In this document: in pieces, positions 15,466 through 23,965 of the stretch
Layout of the letters: each line of letters opens with the position of its first letter
Numbering within the stretch: the first letter of the stretch is position 1
Source of the DNA: Fuerstiella sp.
Lineage (GTDB): Bacteria; Planctomycetota; Planctomycetia; Planctomycetales; Planctomycetaceae
Length of the DNA: 33,172 bases
Assembly (NCBI GenBank): GCA_022843805.1
Contig: JALHMY010000105.1
Span: forward strand, 1-33,172
Reading direction: 5' to 3'
Program-made: the position numbers and the translations under genes
The notes under the pieces: generated by a model
The model's database searches: none
Told to the model about the DNA's origin: nothing
The model's input: only the letters and a program-made list of their open reading frames with translations

Positions 15466-16635
15466 CTATGGCAGCACGGGAAGTGAGGCGGCTGCATTCG
15501 GGAACGCCGCAGGATAGTTGTAGCCGAGACATGCGGCGACGGTCGCTGCGATCTGAGACTGAGTTACTGTTGTTGCCCGAATTGTCTGAGGCAGAGTATC
15601 CGGCCCCATCACCGCCATCCAGATGTATTCACAGTTCTCGATCTTTTCGCCGTGACTCTTCCAGTCCACACGATTATCACCTCGCCCATGGTCTGTCGTC
15701 AGGATCAGTGTCGTGGAATCCCGATACTCTGGCATTGACTGCACCAGCTGCCAGAGACGACGAATGTAGTCGTCTGTTCGAAAGGCGGCGTCAAGGTACA
15801 GGTCGTAGCGCCCCGCATGAGCCCAGTCATCCGTTTCTCCCAGAGAGACGTATAGCAATCGCGGCTTCTTTACCCGGACATATTCTTCCGTTGCCCGAAA
15901 CGTCACAAAGTCGTAACGCACCTCCGGAAAATAGCGGGGAATCTCCGACGAGATTTCATCCAGGGCACGTAGCGCCTTTTCTGTTTCCGTACCCTGAAGT
16001 TGCAGTGTCGTATCCGTAGCCAGTGGTTCCCAGCCAGCATTCACGGGAATTCCGCTGCGAGTCTCATTGATGATGAACGGGAAAACGTCCCAGCTGCAGA
16101 ATGCAGCAACAGAGTTTTCGAATCCAGGCTTTTGACCAATCCATTCCAGCACCGTGACATTGGAATTATTCTTCTTTGCGTTGGAATCGATCGCAGGATC
16201 GGCGAAACCGCACAGAATTTCGCTGTAGCCGGGATAAGAGAAATTGCGACCATTTGTCACGACAGCTTTGGATTCGTGTTCAGGGTTCCCAAAGATGATT
16301 CCCTGCTGTGCCAGTGTTCCCCAGAAGAACGGCATCAAAACACTGCGGCTCTCTTCCGGCGTGGAGCGATGAAATCTCTCTTTCAGCGCCGGAACGTCCT
16401 TGACCCCACCCGCTTCTTTTTCCATCAGCGAAAGATCACTGCCGCCGAAAACTTCCTGCCACCGTAGTCCGTCGACCGTGATGAGAATCACGTTTCGCGT
16501 TTTCAGGCCGCTCCGCTGCTGCTTGTCGTCGGACTGTCCGAGGACATTGCTGGCAGAAATGCATTGAATCAGAAACACCGTCAGTACAAAACAGCACGTC
16601 GGATATTTAAGAACGTGGCCCACGGACTTGTTCAT
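15466..16635 (-). CDS. Exported alkaline-phosphatase-superfamily hydrolase
   Basis: A 389-residue protein with an N-terminal hydrophobic signal (YPTCCFVLTVFLIQCISASN) and an alkaline phosphatase/nucleotide pyrophosphatase/sulfatase-type core. Asp55 in NVILITVDGLRW is the first metal ligand. NFSYPGYSE (residues 131-139) is where the nucleophile of the superfamily is expected; which Ser is used is unclear. Later metal ligands are suggested by GETDDWAHAGRYD, TTDHGRGD and SHGE. It probably removes phosphate from an unknown ester outside the cytoplasm. I chose the ATG at 16635, with AGGAA 8 bases upstream, over the TTG one codon earlier. Confidence 0.85.
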   Translation of the reverse strand: MNKSVGHVLKYPTCCFVLTVFLIQCISASNVLGQSDDKQQRSGLKTRNVILITVDGLRWQEVFGGSDLSLMEKEAGGVKDVPALKERFHRSTPEESRSVLMPFFWGTLAQQGIIFGNPEHESKAVVTNGRNFSYPGYSEILCGFADPAIDSNAKKNNSNVTVLEWIGQKPGFENSVAAFCSWDVFPFIINETRSGIPVNAGWEPLATDTTLQLQGTETEKALRALDEISSEIPRYFPEVRYDFVTFRATEEYVRVKKPRLLYVSLGETDDWAHAGRYDLYLDAAFRTDDYIRRLWQLVQSMPEYRDSTTLILTTDHGRGDNRVDWKSHGEKIENCEYIWMAVMGPDTLPQTIRATTVTQSQIAATVAACLGYNYPAAFPNAAASLPVLP

Positions 16636-16711
16636 CAATGCAGTTCCTGAGGAAAAGTGTCGGCAGTCTGTCCATAAACGGCGGCATTAAACTCACCACC
16701 TGAATCGTGCT

Positions 16712-18004
16712 CTAATGCATGACCTGATGAGCGGGAATATCTTTCAGCCGACCATTGGCATCAACCGGAAAATCGTACGGCTCCCCGTCAAATCGCAGAT
16801 GTGCACTGCTTCGGACAGTTTCGAAACAGGCGCGTGACACTCGCACATGTGATAAGTGCAGAGTATTCGAAATCTGTATGACTTTTGCATCTTCGGGCTC
16901 AATCAATCCGATCGTCTGCAGAGCTGTTTCAACAGCATCCGCGTCCGTGGGCAGCGTGATGGGAATCATTGCGGCTTCCGGATGGAGGCCGGTCACACAG
17001 TTGATTCTTGTGACAACAGGATCAATCTGCCGTACACAGTGCTCTGTTGTAAACTCGGCAAGACCAATTCCCGTACCGTTTCCATGTGTTTCGTGTGTCA
17101 GCGAGCGGACAAGGATTCGGCGGCATCGAGCCAGATCGTTGTCCGTGGCGTAGTGGTCGTTGTATTTACGGCCGATCACATTGGCGTCCATTCCGGTACC
17201 GCTGATGTTCTTGCCAATGGCATCAACAATCAGCAGATCACACTCAGGGAACGGCAGGCGTGGTAACCACTGATTTGCCAGTTTCAGCAGTTCCGGTTCT
17301 CGCGTGCCGAAGTCGCCCGGCGCAACCGCTTCAAGAAGTGCGGTTTCGTCCGCCGCGTTTTCAATAATCGCGAGCCCCCCAACAACTCGACACACCTGCA
17401 GCACACGTTCGGCCACCGACGCCAGTATCTCCGGAAAACTGCTTTCCAGGATTCCACGATGGTAAATCTTTGCACCTTCATGTTTTCCGAGCCCAATCAG
17501 CATCATCTTGTGCAGACCAGACTCAACGGCACCGACAAATCGCGTATGAGGTTTCACTCGATTACACACAAACACGTGATCCGCCTCTGACGCATACCTG
17601 TCAAAGTGCACCGGCATTCCACGATTCGTCTGAGCAACGACCACAGTTTCCATTGTCGCCCGAACCGGAACGCCCATCGTCTGTTCTGTAATGCCATAGC
17701 CCTCCAGTACCTGCTTCTGGCCCTCCGCCGTTCCTCCACCATGGCTGCCCATCGCCGGGACAATAAACGGCTTTGCACCCAGTTTCAGAAAGTGAGCTGC
17801 AATATGCTTAATAATGATGTCGATATTGGCCACACCTCGACTTCCGGCCGTAATCGCAACCGTCTGACCCGGACGAACGATTCCCGACAACTTCAGCGAC
17901 TGCATCTGCAATTCCACTTCCGCCGGGATATCGGAGACGCGAGGAGTTTCAAACGTCTGGATCACATCACACATTTGTGGAAATCGGCGCACGTTACTGT
18001 CCAT
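16712..18004 (-). CDS. LarA-like (DUF2088) putative nickel-pincer racemase/epimerase
   Basis: A 430-residue member of the LarA/DUF2088 family. LarA interconverts D- and L-lactate with a nickel-pincer nucleotide tethered to Lys184 and bound by His200. Here Lys166 (ESGLHKMMLIGLGKHEG) and His182 (IYHRG) have the same 16-residue spacing, and His88 (GSHGGG) sits where LarA has a catalytic His. So the cofactor site may be intact, although the substrate is probably not lactate. No larB, larC or larE cofactor genes are nearby. There is no clear ribosome-binding site before the ATG at 18004. The stop is 76 bases before the phosphatase start. Confidence 0.82.
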   Translation of the reverse strand: MDSNVRRFPQMCDVIQTFETPRVSDIPAEVELQMQSLKLSGIVRPGQTVAITAGSRGVANIDIIIKHIAAHFLKLGAKPFIVPAMGSHGGGTAEGQKQVLEGYGITEQTMGVPVRATMETVVVAQTNRGMPVHFDRYASEADHVFVCNRVKPHTRFVGAVESGLHKMMLIGLGKHEGAKIYHRGILESSFPEILASVAERVLQVCRVVGGLAIIENAADETALLEAVAPGDFGTREPELLKLANQWLPRLPFPECDLLIVDAIGKNISGTGMDANVIGRKYNDHYATDNDLARCRRILVRSLTHETHGNGTGIGLAEFTTEHCVRQIDPVVTRINCVTGLHPEAAMIPITLPTDADAVETALQTIGLIEPEDAKVIQISNTLHLSHVRVSRACFETVRSSAHLRFDGEPYDFPVDANGRLKDIPAHQVMH

Positions 18005-18130
18005 CGATCGAAGAGAAATTTCAAACTTGAAGAAACCGACCGCATCGCTCGGCCCGGCGGTTTTGAAAAAAAATCTGCAAAGCCGACGAAGCGACGGGAC
18101 GTGTTATCCCGCCGACACCACCGCATACTC

Positions 18131-18502
18131 TTATCCGTTACTTTTCAGCTGTACCGGAAGCTGATCGATCTTCGCGGCCAGAACAAAATCATTGAGAGAC
18201 AGACCATTGATCGCATGCGTCCAGATCTCAATGGAAACGTTTCGATAGCCGGACAAGTGAAGGTCCGGATGATGGGCCTCCTGCTCGGCAAGCTCCGCAA
18301 CGGTTCGAAAGAAGTCAATCCCGGCAACAAAATTTTTAACAGTCCAGGACTTCTGAATTCGGTCCGGAGATGACAGCAGCCGCCACCCGTTCAATGCCTG
18401 CAGTTGTTGTTCTGCTTCCTGTGCCGACAAGGCGGGTACTCCGCCTTCACATGGTAAACATCGGCCTGCCCTGAGTTCATCCGCGTTCAGAAATTGAGAC
18501 AT
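18131..18502 (-). CDS. phhB: Pterin-4a-carbinolamine dehydratase
   Basis: A 123-residue protein that dehydrates 4a-hydroxytetrahydrobiopterin, regenerating the pterin cofactor after aromatic amino acid hydroxylation. Active-site histidines are visible as His77-His78-Pro79 and His96 (IEIWTHAINGLSLNDFVLAA). An N-terminal CLPCEGG motif (Cys15, Cys18), common in a bacterial and plant subgroup, precedes the core. AGGTGA lies just before the ATG at 18502. No hydroxylase gene is seen in the window, so the partner is elsewhere or the protein has another pterin role. Confidence 0.93.
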   Translation of the reverse strand: MSQFLNADELRAGRCLPCEGGVPALSAQEAEQQLQALNGWRLLSSPDRIQKSWTVKNFVAGIDFFRTVAELAEQEAHHPDLHLSGYRNVSIEIWTHAINGLSLNDFVLAAKIDQLPVQLKSNG

Positions 18503-18616
18503 AAATCACCTGCATGGAAGAGAAAAGGGTCTGAGGGGAAACGGGTCAATCAGCGAATTCCTGCTCAGGCCCTTTTGTTCGCATGTCAAAGGCACCATCA
18601 CAATTCGACAACGCCC

Positions 18617-19612
18617 TTACAGAGATTTGACCCAGATATTGCGAAATCTCAGAGGATCGCCATGATCCTGAAGGAAGATCGGTCCTGGCTCAGCACCTTC
18701 TTTTCCGATCGGACCACCGGGAGTACCACCTGGGATCTCACGATTGCTATGGATCACGACTCCGTTGTGCTTAACCGTCGTCCGTGCGTTGGCGGTCTTT
18801 TTGCCGTCAGCACCAAATTTCGCGGCATGAAATTCTATGTCGTATGTCTGCCAGCTCAATGGCGGAAAACACATGTTCAGATCAGGCTTACTGGCCTGAT
18901 AGATTCCTCCGCACTCATTGTTTTCCCCGGTGAGTCCGAATGAGTCCAGAATCTGGACTTCATACCGCCCCTGAAGATAACAGCCGCTGTTGCTGCGAGC
19001 CTGCCCGCGAGCGTTGGGCATATAGGCCAGACGAAATTCCAGGTGCAGCTGGAAATCCTGAAATTTGTCTTTGCTCAGGACATCCACCATCAACAGCTTA
19101 TCTTCGGACATTTTGCCCTTCTCAAGCTTATCCGTGTTGCTGCCATCGAACAAAACGACGGCACCTTCCGGTGCCTTCATGCCGAGTGTTGGGGAAGTCC
19201 TTGTCACTTTTGACAGTTCGCCAATGCGATTGTTGTCGTTCGAATAAATGGTGAATCGACCATCAGCAATCTCTGCCCGACCTCGATCTGAAGTCAGCGT
19301 ACCAGTCTTGCCACTCACGGTACCTTTGCCACGAATCGGCTCTTCACCCTGCCATCCATCGCCCGGAAGACCTCCGATGTACGCGACAAAGGCGAGTTCA
19401 TTTTTTCCCTGAGCAATGACCTGCACGCCCAGTTTGAATTCGCCGTCATCGTTCTTAATGCTGCCGGAATATTCTCCCTGGACAGCAAAGTCCGCGGGGG
19501 CCGACTTTTCATCGAGATAAGCTTTTTTGGGGGCATCTGCATCCTGTGCAGTGACCGGGGCCGCGCTCATGAGTAACGCAAGGCCTGGAAGCAGTAACAG
19601 GGGATTCTTCAT
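18617..19612 (-). CDS. Exported DUF1080 (3-keto-disaccharide hydrolase-like) protein
   Basis: A 331-residue exported protein. Residues 1-22 are a signal peptide (LLLLPGLALLMSAAPVTAQD). Residues 35-130 form an N-terminal beta-rich domain. Residues 145-331 form the DUF1080 domain, a concanavalin-like fold found in 3-keto-glycoside hydrolases, with the hallmarks GAVVLFDGSNTDKL, NSGCYLQGRYEVQILDSFG and GPIFLQDHGDPLRFRNIWVK. It is likely to act on 3-oxo-sugars outside the cytoplasm. GAGGAG lies 8 bases before the ATG at 19612. The epimerase-like gene is 136 bases upstream on the same strand, consistent with a small sugar-catabolic unit. Confidence 0.9.
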   Translation of the reverse strand: MKNPLLLLPGLALLMSAAPVTAQDADAPKKAYLDEKSAPADFAVQGEYSGSIKNDDGEFKLGVQVIAQGKNELAFVAYIGGLPGDGWQGEEPIRGKGTVSGKTGTLTSDRGRAEIADGRFTIYSNDNNRIGELSKVTRTSPTLGMKAPEGAVVLFDGSNTDKLEKGKMSEDKLLMVDVLSKDKFQDFQLHLEFRLAYMPNARGQARSNSGCYLQGRYEVQILDSFGLTGENNECGGIYQASKPDLNMCFPPLSWQTYDIEFHAAKFGADGKKTANARTTVKHNGVVIHSNREIPGGTPGGPIGKEGAEPGPIFLQDHGDPLRFRNIWVKSL

Positions 19613-19686
19613 CGAGTATTCTCCTCGTCAGATTTGTCGTTCCGCGAAGCGGCGTGAGTCGCTAAACGATCGGAAAACGTTGCAAT

Positions 19687-19734
19687 TTCCACGTTGGATT
19701 GAACCGGCAATTCCACGCTGGATTGGACCGGTAA
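19687..19734. repeat. 24-bp tandem duplication between the epimerase and DUF1080 genes
   Basis: Two adjacent 24-base copies (19687-19710 and 19711-19734), both beginning TTCCACG, differ at only three positions. They lie between the epimerase stop and the DUF1080 start. Confidence 0.8.
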
Positions 19735-19748
19735 CGGATGTCTGAAGA

Positions 19749-20594
19749 CTACTTTGCAGCCCAGCGGGACTTCATAAACTTCAAACCATTCACTGCCAGA
19801 TGTTCTTCCGTTGGGAACATTCGTCGCCAGATGCGAGTCGCTGCAGCCAGTTCGGGAAGCGCCAGTCCAAAGGCTTCAATCATCAGCCAGCCGTCATAGT
19901 TCACGTCTTTCAGCGCTTTAAATGACGCATCCCAGTTTACTCCGCCTTCACCTGGCGTCGACCGGTCGTTTTCGGAAATGTGCACATGCACCAGCTGATC
20001 GGCACAGGCCCTGACCGCTTCCCCGATGTTCTTTTCTTCAATGTTCGCATGAAACGTGTCGTACATGGTCTTGATGTGAGAATGACCTGCTTCCCGACAG
20101 AATCGAGCAGCATCGGCCGCACTATTCAGGAAGTAACATTCGAATCGATTCAGGTATTCGACTACCAGCGTCACGTTGTTGCTCTTCGCGTGATCTGCCG
20201 CCTGAGTCAGAATCTCCTTCGCTCGCTTCCATTCGTCTTCCGTTCGTCCGGCTCCGCTGAATTCCCCCAGTGCTGAATGAATTGGCCCGCACAGATGGGT
20301 CGCGCCAGACGCCGCACAGGCATCAACTGCCTTCTTCAGCCGTTCAAGACCGGCACGCCGGATACCAGCGTCCGCAGAAATCGGATTCTCCGTCGCGGTG
20401 CACACCGTTACTGCCGTGGCTTCAAGACCCTGCCGTTTGAGCTCCGCTCCCACACGTGCTGCATTCGTGAGATCAAAATCGAATAGTGGCAGTTCAACTC
20501 CGTCGTAGCCCCACTTCTTTATGTCCGCCAGCAGAGGGAAATGCTGCTCAGTGACGCCCGAGGTCCACAACAGCAGATTCATGCCATACTTCAT
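19749..20594 (-). CDS. Sugar 3-epimerase-like TIM-barrel protein (tagatose/psicose epimerase family)
   Basis: A 281-residue AP endonuclease family 2 TIM barrel. The metal ligands and helpers of Pseudomonas cichorii D-tagatose 3-epimerase (E152, D185, H188, H211, R217, E246) all appear six residues earlier: Glu146 (VVEYLN), Asp179 and His182 (MYDTFH), His205 and Arg211 (HISENDRS), Glu240 (MIEAFG). This supports a cytoplasmic ketose or inositol-type epimerase; the exact sugar is unknown. AAGGA lies 9 bases before the ATG at 20594. It is followed on the same strand by the DUF1080 gene. Confidence 0.9.
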   Translation of the reverse strand: MKYGMNLLLWTSGVTEQHFPLLADIKKWGYDGVELPLFDFDLTNAARVGAELKRQGLEATAVTVCTATENPISADAGIRRAGLERLKKAVDACAASGATHLCGPIHSALGEFSGAGRTEDEWKRAKEILTQAADHAKSNNVTLVVEYLNRFECYFLNSAADAARFCREAGHSHIKTMYDTFHANIEEKNIGEAVRACADQLVHVHISENDRSTPGEGGVNWDASFKALKDVNYDGWLMIEAFGLALPELAAATRIWRRMFPTEEHLAVNGLKFMKSRWAAK

Positions 20595-20787
20595 TCTCAG
20601 ATTCCTTTTTCAGCTCAGCTTTCAGGACAGCAGGATTTGTACACAAACAAAATTTGCACACAAAACAGTGTTGGACTGCCTGATTACCCCGACAGACCGC
20701 GGAGCTGATATGCATTCTCATGCACCGGATCCGGACTGTCAGACTCGCAGAAGCAATATCATGCTTCATGGCGAGCAGCTGCGAACC

Positions 20788-21462
20788 TTAACCTGCGCAC
20801 ACGGCGGAAACAGATTCCACTTCCTGCAGCAACGTGTTGCCATATTGCCGCAGCAGTGCACGGGCATCTCGCAGAACAGACAAACACTGCTCATCAATTG
20901 GTGGCAGTGTGACTCGGCGCAAAACCTGATTCAAGCGACCCAGCAGCCTGGAGTCGTCCAGATAGTCATAAAGGAACTGAGATTCACGGAATTTCTGTAC
21001 AAACCACGCCAGCTGTTCGGTTGTTCTGGACGCCACCTGGTTGACGACTGTCTCTACGAAGGCACTGTCGACCTCGTCCATGGCCTCGTAATATGCCCGC
21101 AATATCTCCGGCTGTTCCTCTGCCAGAAATGCGTCCAGAAGCAACTCCGTAACGATATGGCCGAGAAATCCCGGGCGATGGTCGAACCGATCGGGCATTT
21201 TTCGACGAAATCGAACCCCAATTTCTGATTCCAGCATCAAAAACGTGCCGCTCCGATGAAATGTGTCATCGTCCTGCAGGTGCTGAAGCATTCCCGCTAC
21301 CAATTGTTGTGGTTCCAGTGACAAATCCGGCAATTCGACCTTCAGCCGACGACTGCGTACCCGGACTCGACGGTCCACGACGCATAGCCAGTCCGGAACC
21401 GCCGTGCCGGCAGCAAAGACCGGATTATCAAGAAATCGATATCCATGCGCGAGGTAATTCAT
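20788..21462 (-). CDS. AcpH-like (acyl carrier protein phosphodiesterase family) protein
   Basis: A 224-residue protein whose start (MNYLAHGYRFLDNPVFAAGT, then AVPDWL) resembles AcpH, which removes the phosphopantetheine arm from acyl carrier protein. The later LQDDDTFHRSGTF and HIVTELLLDAFLAEE segments carry the His/Asp pattern expected of the family's metal site. Identity is too low by eye to claim the activity. AGGAAA lies about 11 bases before the ATG at 21462. The stretch 20595-20787 downstream and 21463-21674 upstream holds no further gene. Confidence 0.6.
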   Translation of the reverse strand: MNYLAHGYRFLDNPVFAAGTAVPDWLCVVDRRVRVRSRRLKVELPDLSLEPQQLVAGMLQHLQDDDTFHRSGTFLMLESEIGVRFRRKMPDRFDHRPGFLGHIVTELLLDAFLAEEQPEILRAYYEAMDEVDSAFVETVVNQVASRTTEQLAWFVQKFRESQFLYDYLDDSRLLGRLNQVLRRVTLPPIDEQCLSVLRDARALLRQYGNTLLQEVESVSAVCAG

Positions 21463-21674
21463 GACGCTGCATTTCCTGCCTTGTTTGGGAATTCAGCCGG
21501 GAAACGACTGATTCTCGTTCGCAGACCGGTGCTGTCACACAGCAGGCCGTCAGCGGTGTGCCTGAAGCCCGTCTGCGAGCCGACTCCGGCCGCTCCAGCG
21601 CCGAATCGTAGTGCTTTTGGCTGCATCACGGCTACAGGAAATATTACAACGTCTGCGAGCCAGGCAAACGCCCG

Positions 21675-23174
21675 TCAAACAAGGATCGGCAGGATTCCGG
21701 ACGAACCATGCTGGTGTTCCAGTGTTTCCACTGTACCAATCAGCGTCGTTACCGTGCAGTCGTCGATTCGAATACGGGCCGTCGTGCCCGCCAGACGAGG
21801 ATTTCCATCGAAGACCACAATCCGATCGCATTCCGATCGCCCCATCAGCTGAGTCGCCAGTGGCTCGCCCGGTCGATGTCCGTCAGTCGCCGGTCCATTC
21901 TTTTTGGCAGCCCATTTGCTGGGACCTTCCACCAGAACGCTGACCGTCCTTCCGATAAACTCCGCATTGTCTTCTTCGCTGATCTGGTTCTGAAGATCCA
22001 GCATTTCGTTGTTTCGGCGGCGTTTCACGGTTTCAGGAATGTCGTCTTCGTACAGGTCGTCAGCCCGCGTCCCTTCTCGTTTACTGTACTTGAAGATGAA
22101 ACTGTTCTTGAATCGGAATTCTCGTATCAGATCCATGCTCTTGTGAAACGACTCTTCCGACTCGCCGCAGAATCCAACGATGAAGTCACTGCTGACCGCA
22201 CATTCCGGCATCGTCTCGCGGATCCGGTGCATCATCTCGCGGTACTCCTCAACCGTGTACCCGCGTTTCATTCGCTTCAGAATCTCATTGCAGCCCGACT
22301 GGGCCGGCACGTGAAGATACTTCATCGCTTTGGGCAGGTCTCTCACAGCCTGCAACAGATCGTCAGACATATCGCGAGGAAAGCTGGTCACAAATCGAAT
22401 GCGTTCAATCGACGGAACATCGCTGATTTGCACGAGCAGATCCGAAAGCCGATGCATCCGGCCATTTTCCGTGAATCGATAACTGTTAACCGTCTGTCCC
22501 AGCAGTGTGATTTCGCGAACCCCCTGATCGGCCAGTACTCGAACCTCCGCCAGAATCTGCGACGGAGAACGACTTTGCTCAGGCCCCCTCGTCGCCGGCA
22601 CGACGCAATAAGTGCAAAACTTGTCGCAGCCGATCATGATTCGAACAAACGCCTGAAACGGTGTGGGCCGCATTTCAGGATCACGCAAGGGATCGTAACT
22701 CTGGAAGCTGTCGGTAATCTCGTCCCGAGAACCCTCTCGCCGTCCCAGACTCACTGCCTTCTGCTGTACTCGTTCTGTTGCCGATCGAGTTTCCCGGATC
22801 ATCCGGGGAATTTCCGCCAGCTGGCCCGTTCCCACAACGATATCAACGTGCGGGGCTTTCTGAAAAATCAGGTCCTGATCTTTCTGAGCCATACACCCCA
22901 GCACTCCGATAACACGCTGAGGACGATTGCGCTTACTGTACTTCAGGCGCCCGAGAGCACTGTAAATCTTGTGCTCTGCATGCTCCCGCACACTGCACGT
23001 ATTGAAGAGGATGGTGTCGGCATCCTTCGGATTGTCGGTCAGCTGATATCCATCCTGGCGAAGCGCAGCAACCACCAGCTCACTGTCCAGCATATTCATC
23101 TGGCAGCCAACGGTCTCTATATAAAGACGACCATTGTGAACCGGGGATTGCCTGCTTTGATCAGATTCACTCAT
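21675..23174 (-). CDS. miaB: tRNA-2-methylthio-N6-dimethylallyladenosine synthase MiaB
   Basis: A 499-residue methylthiotransferase that adds the 2-methylthio group to i6A37 of tRNAs reading UNN codons. An N-terminal UPF0004 domain binds one 4Fe-4S cluster through Cys24 (GCQMN), Cys60 and Cys94. The radical SAM cluster is Cys183, Cys187 and Cys190 (GCDKFCTYC). A C-terminal TRAM domain follows. VILFNTCSVREHAEHK-type spacing and the VVPATRGPEQSR segment fit MiaB rather than MtaB or RimO. I chose ATG 23174 because it gives the usual N-terminus and clears efp; the longer frame from 23288 overlaps it. The last 80 residues are slightly longer than usual. Confidence 0.93.
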   Translation of the reverse strand: MSESDQSRQSPVHNGRLYIETVGCQMNMLDSELVVAALRQDGYQLTDNPKDADTILFNTCSVREHAEHKIYSALGRLKYSKRNRPQRVIGVLGCMAQKDQDLIFQKAPHVDIVVGTGQLAEIPRMIRETRSATERVQQKAVSLGRREGSRDEITDSFQSYDPLRDPEMRPTPFQAFVRIMIGCDKFCTYCVVPATRGPEQSRSPSQILAEVRVLADQGVREITLLGQTVNSYRFTENGRMHRLSDLLVQISDVPSIERIRFVTSFPRDMSDDLLQAVRDLPKAMKYLHVPAQSGCNEILKRMKRGYTVEEYREMMHRIRETMPECAVSSDFIVGFCGESEESFHKSMDLIREFRFKNSFIFKYSKREGTRADDLYEDDIPETVKRRRNNEMLDLQNQISEEDNAEFIGRTVSVLVEGPSKWAAKKNGPATDGHRPGEPLATQLMGRSECDRIVVFDGNPRLAGTTARIRIDDCTVTTLIGTVETLEHQHGSSGILPILV

Positions 23175-23244
23175 ATCAGCTGACTTCGCAACTAAAACTG
23201 CACGGCAACGAACTCCGAACTGGAACTCGTTTGCCAAAACTGGC

Positions 23245-23814
23245 TCAGGACTGGACGCGTTCCATGTAGAGCCCGCTCTCGGTATCAATCTTGATTCTGT
23301 CGCCGTCTTTAATAAATGCAGGAACCTGAACCTCGGCGCCGCATTCCAGCGTTGCTGGTTTTGTCACGTTGGTGGCAGTGTTGCCGCGAGCCGCAGGCTC
23401 GGTGTAACTCACCGTCATAATGACCTGCTGAGGAGGTGACATGCTGATCAGCTGACCGTCCCAGAACAGCAAGCCGACCGTTGTGCCTTCCATCAGGAAT
23501 CGCATTTCGTCTTCAATGACGCTGGATGGAAGCGAATACTGCTCAAAAGTATTGTTGTCCATAAAGACGTAGTTGTCGCCGTCACGATAGGAATAAACGC
23601 CATCACTCCGGTGGACATCTGCCGCATCCAGAGAATCTCCACTGCGGTAAGTTCGCTCCAGCAGTGAGCCCTTCAGCAGGTTTCGCATCCGTGTTCGGTA
23701 CAGCGCCTGCCCCTTACCGGGTTTAACAAAATGACATTCCAGCATTTCATAGGGCTCGTTCTCAACGAGAACTTTGATTCCCTTTTTAAAGTCGCCGGCA
23801 TTAATCGTGGCCAT
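23245..23814 (-). CDS. efp: Translation elongation factor P
   Basis: A 189-residue EF-P, which relieves ribosome stalling at polyproline. The start at 23814 (MATINAGDFKKG) gives the normal length. The tip lysine that is modified in E. coli is present at exactly the same number, Lys34 (KPGKGQ). The three beta-barrel domains are complete (final motif ESGLYMERVQS). The start lacks a strong ribosome-binding site. The gene is divergent from epmB across a 151-base gap and 70 bases upstream of miaB, with which it may be co-transcribed. Confidence 0.96.
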   Translation of the reverse strand: MATINAGDFKKGIKVLVENEPYEMLECHFVKPGKGQALYRTRMRNLLKGSLLERTYRSGDSLDAADVHRSDGVYSYRDGDNYVFMDNNTFEQYSLPSSVIEDEMRFLMEGTTVGLLFWDGQLISMSPPQQVIMTVSYTEPAARGNTATNVTKPATLECGAEVQVPAFIKDGDRIKIDTESGLYMERVQS

Positions 23815-23965
23815 TGGAGTGATTTCTCTGAGTTTGTTATCGTTTGGCAGTCGATCGCTGGTGACGATGACGTCATCACACGACAATCAGGCAGTCCCAT
23901 GCCGCCTTCATTGCCAAAAAACAGGCGCAAAACGTTAGCAGAACAATCTGTCCGAGTGAATCCAG

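Noticed and set aside
21708..23183. 491-residue plus-strand frame
   Set aside because: It mirrors miaB on the minus strand, which has all its iron-sulfur cysteines and domain order.
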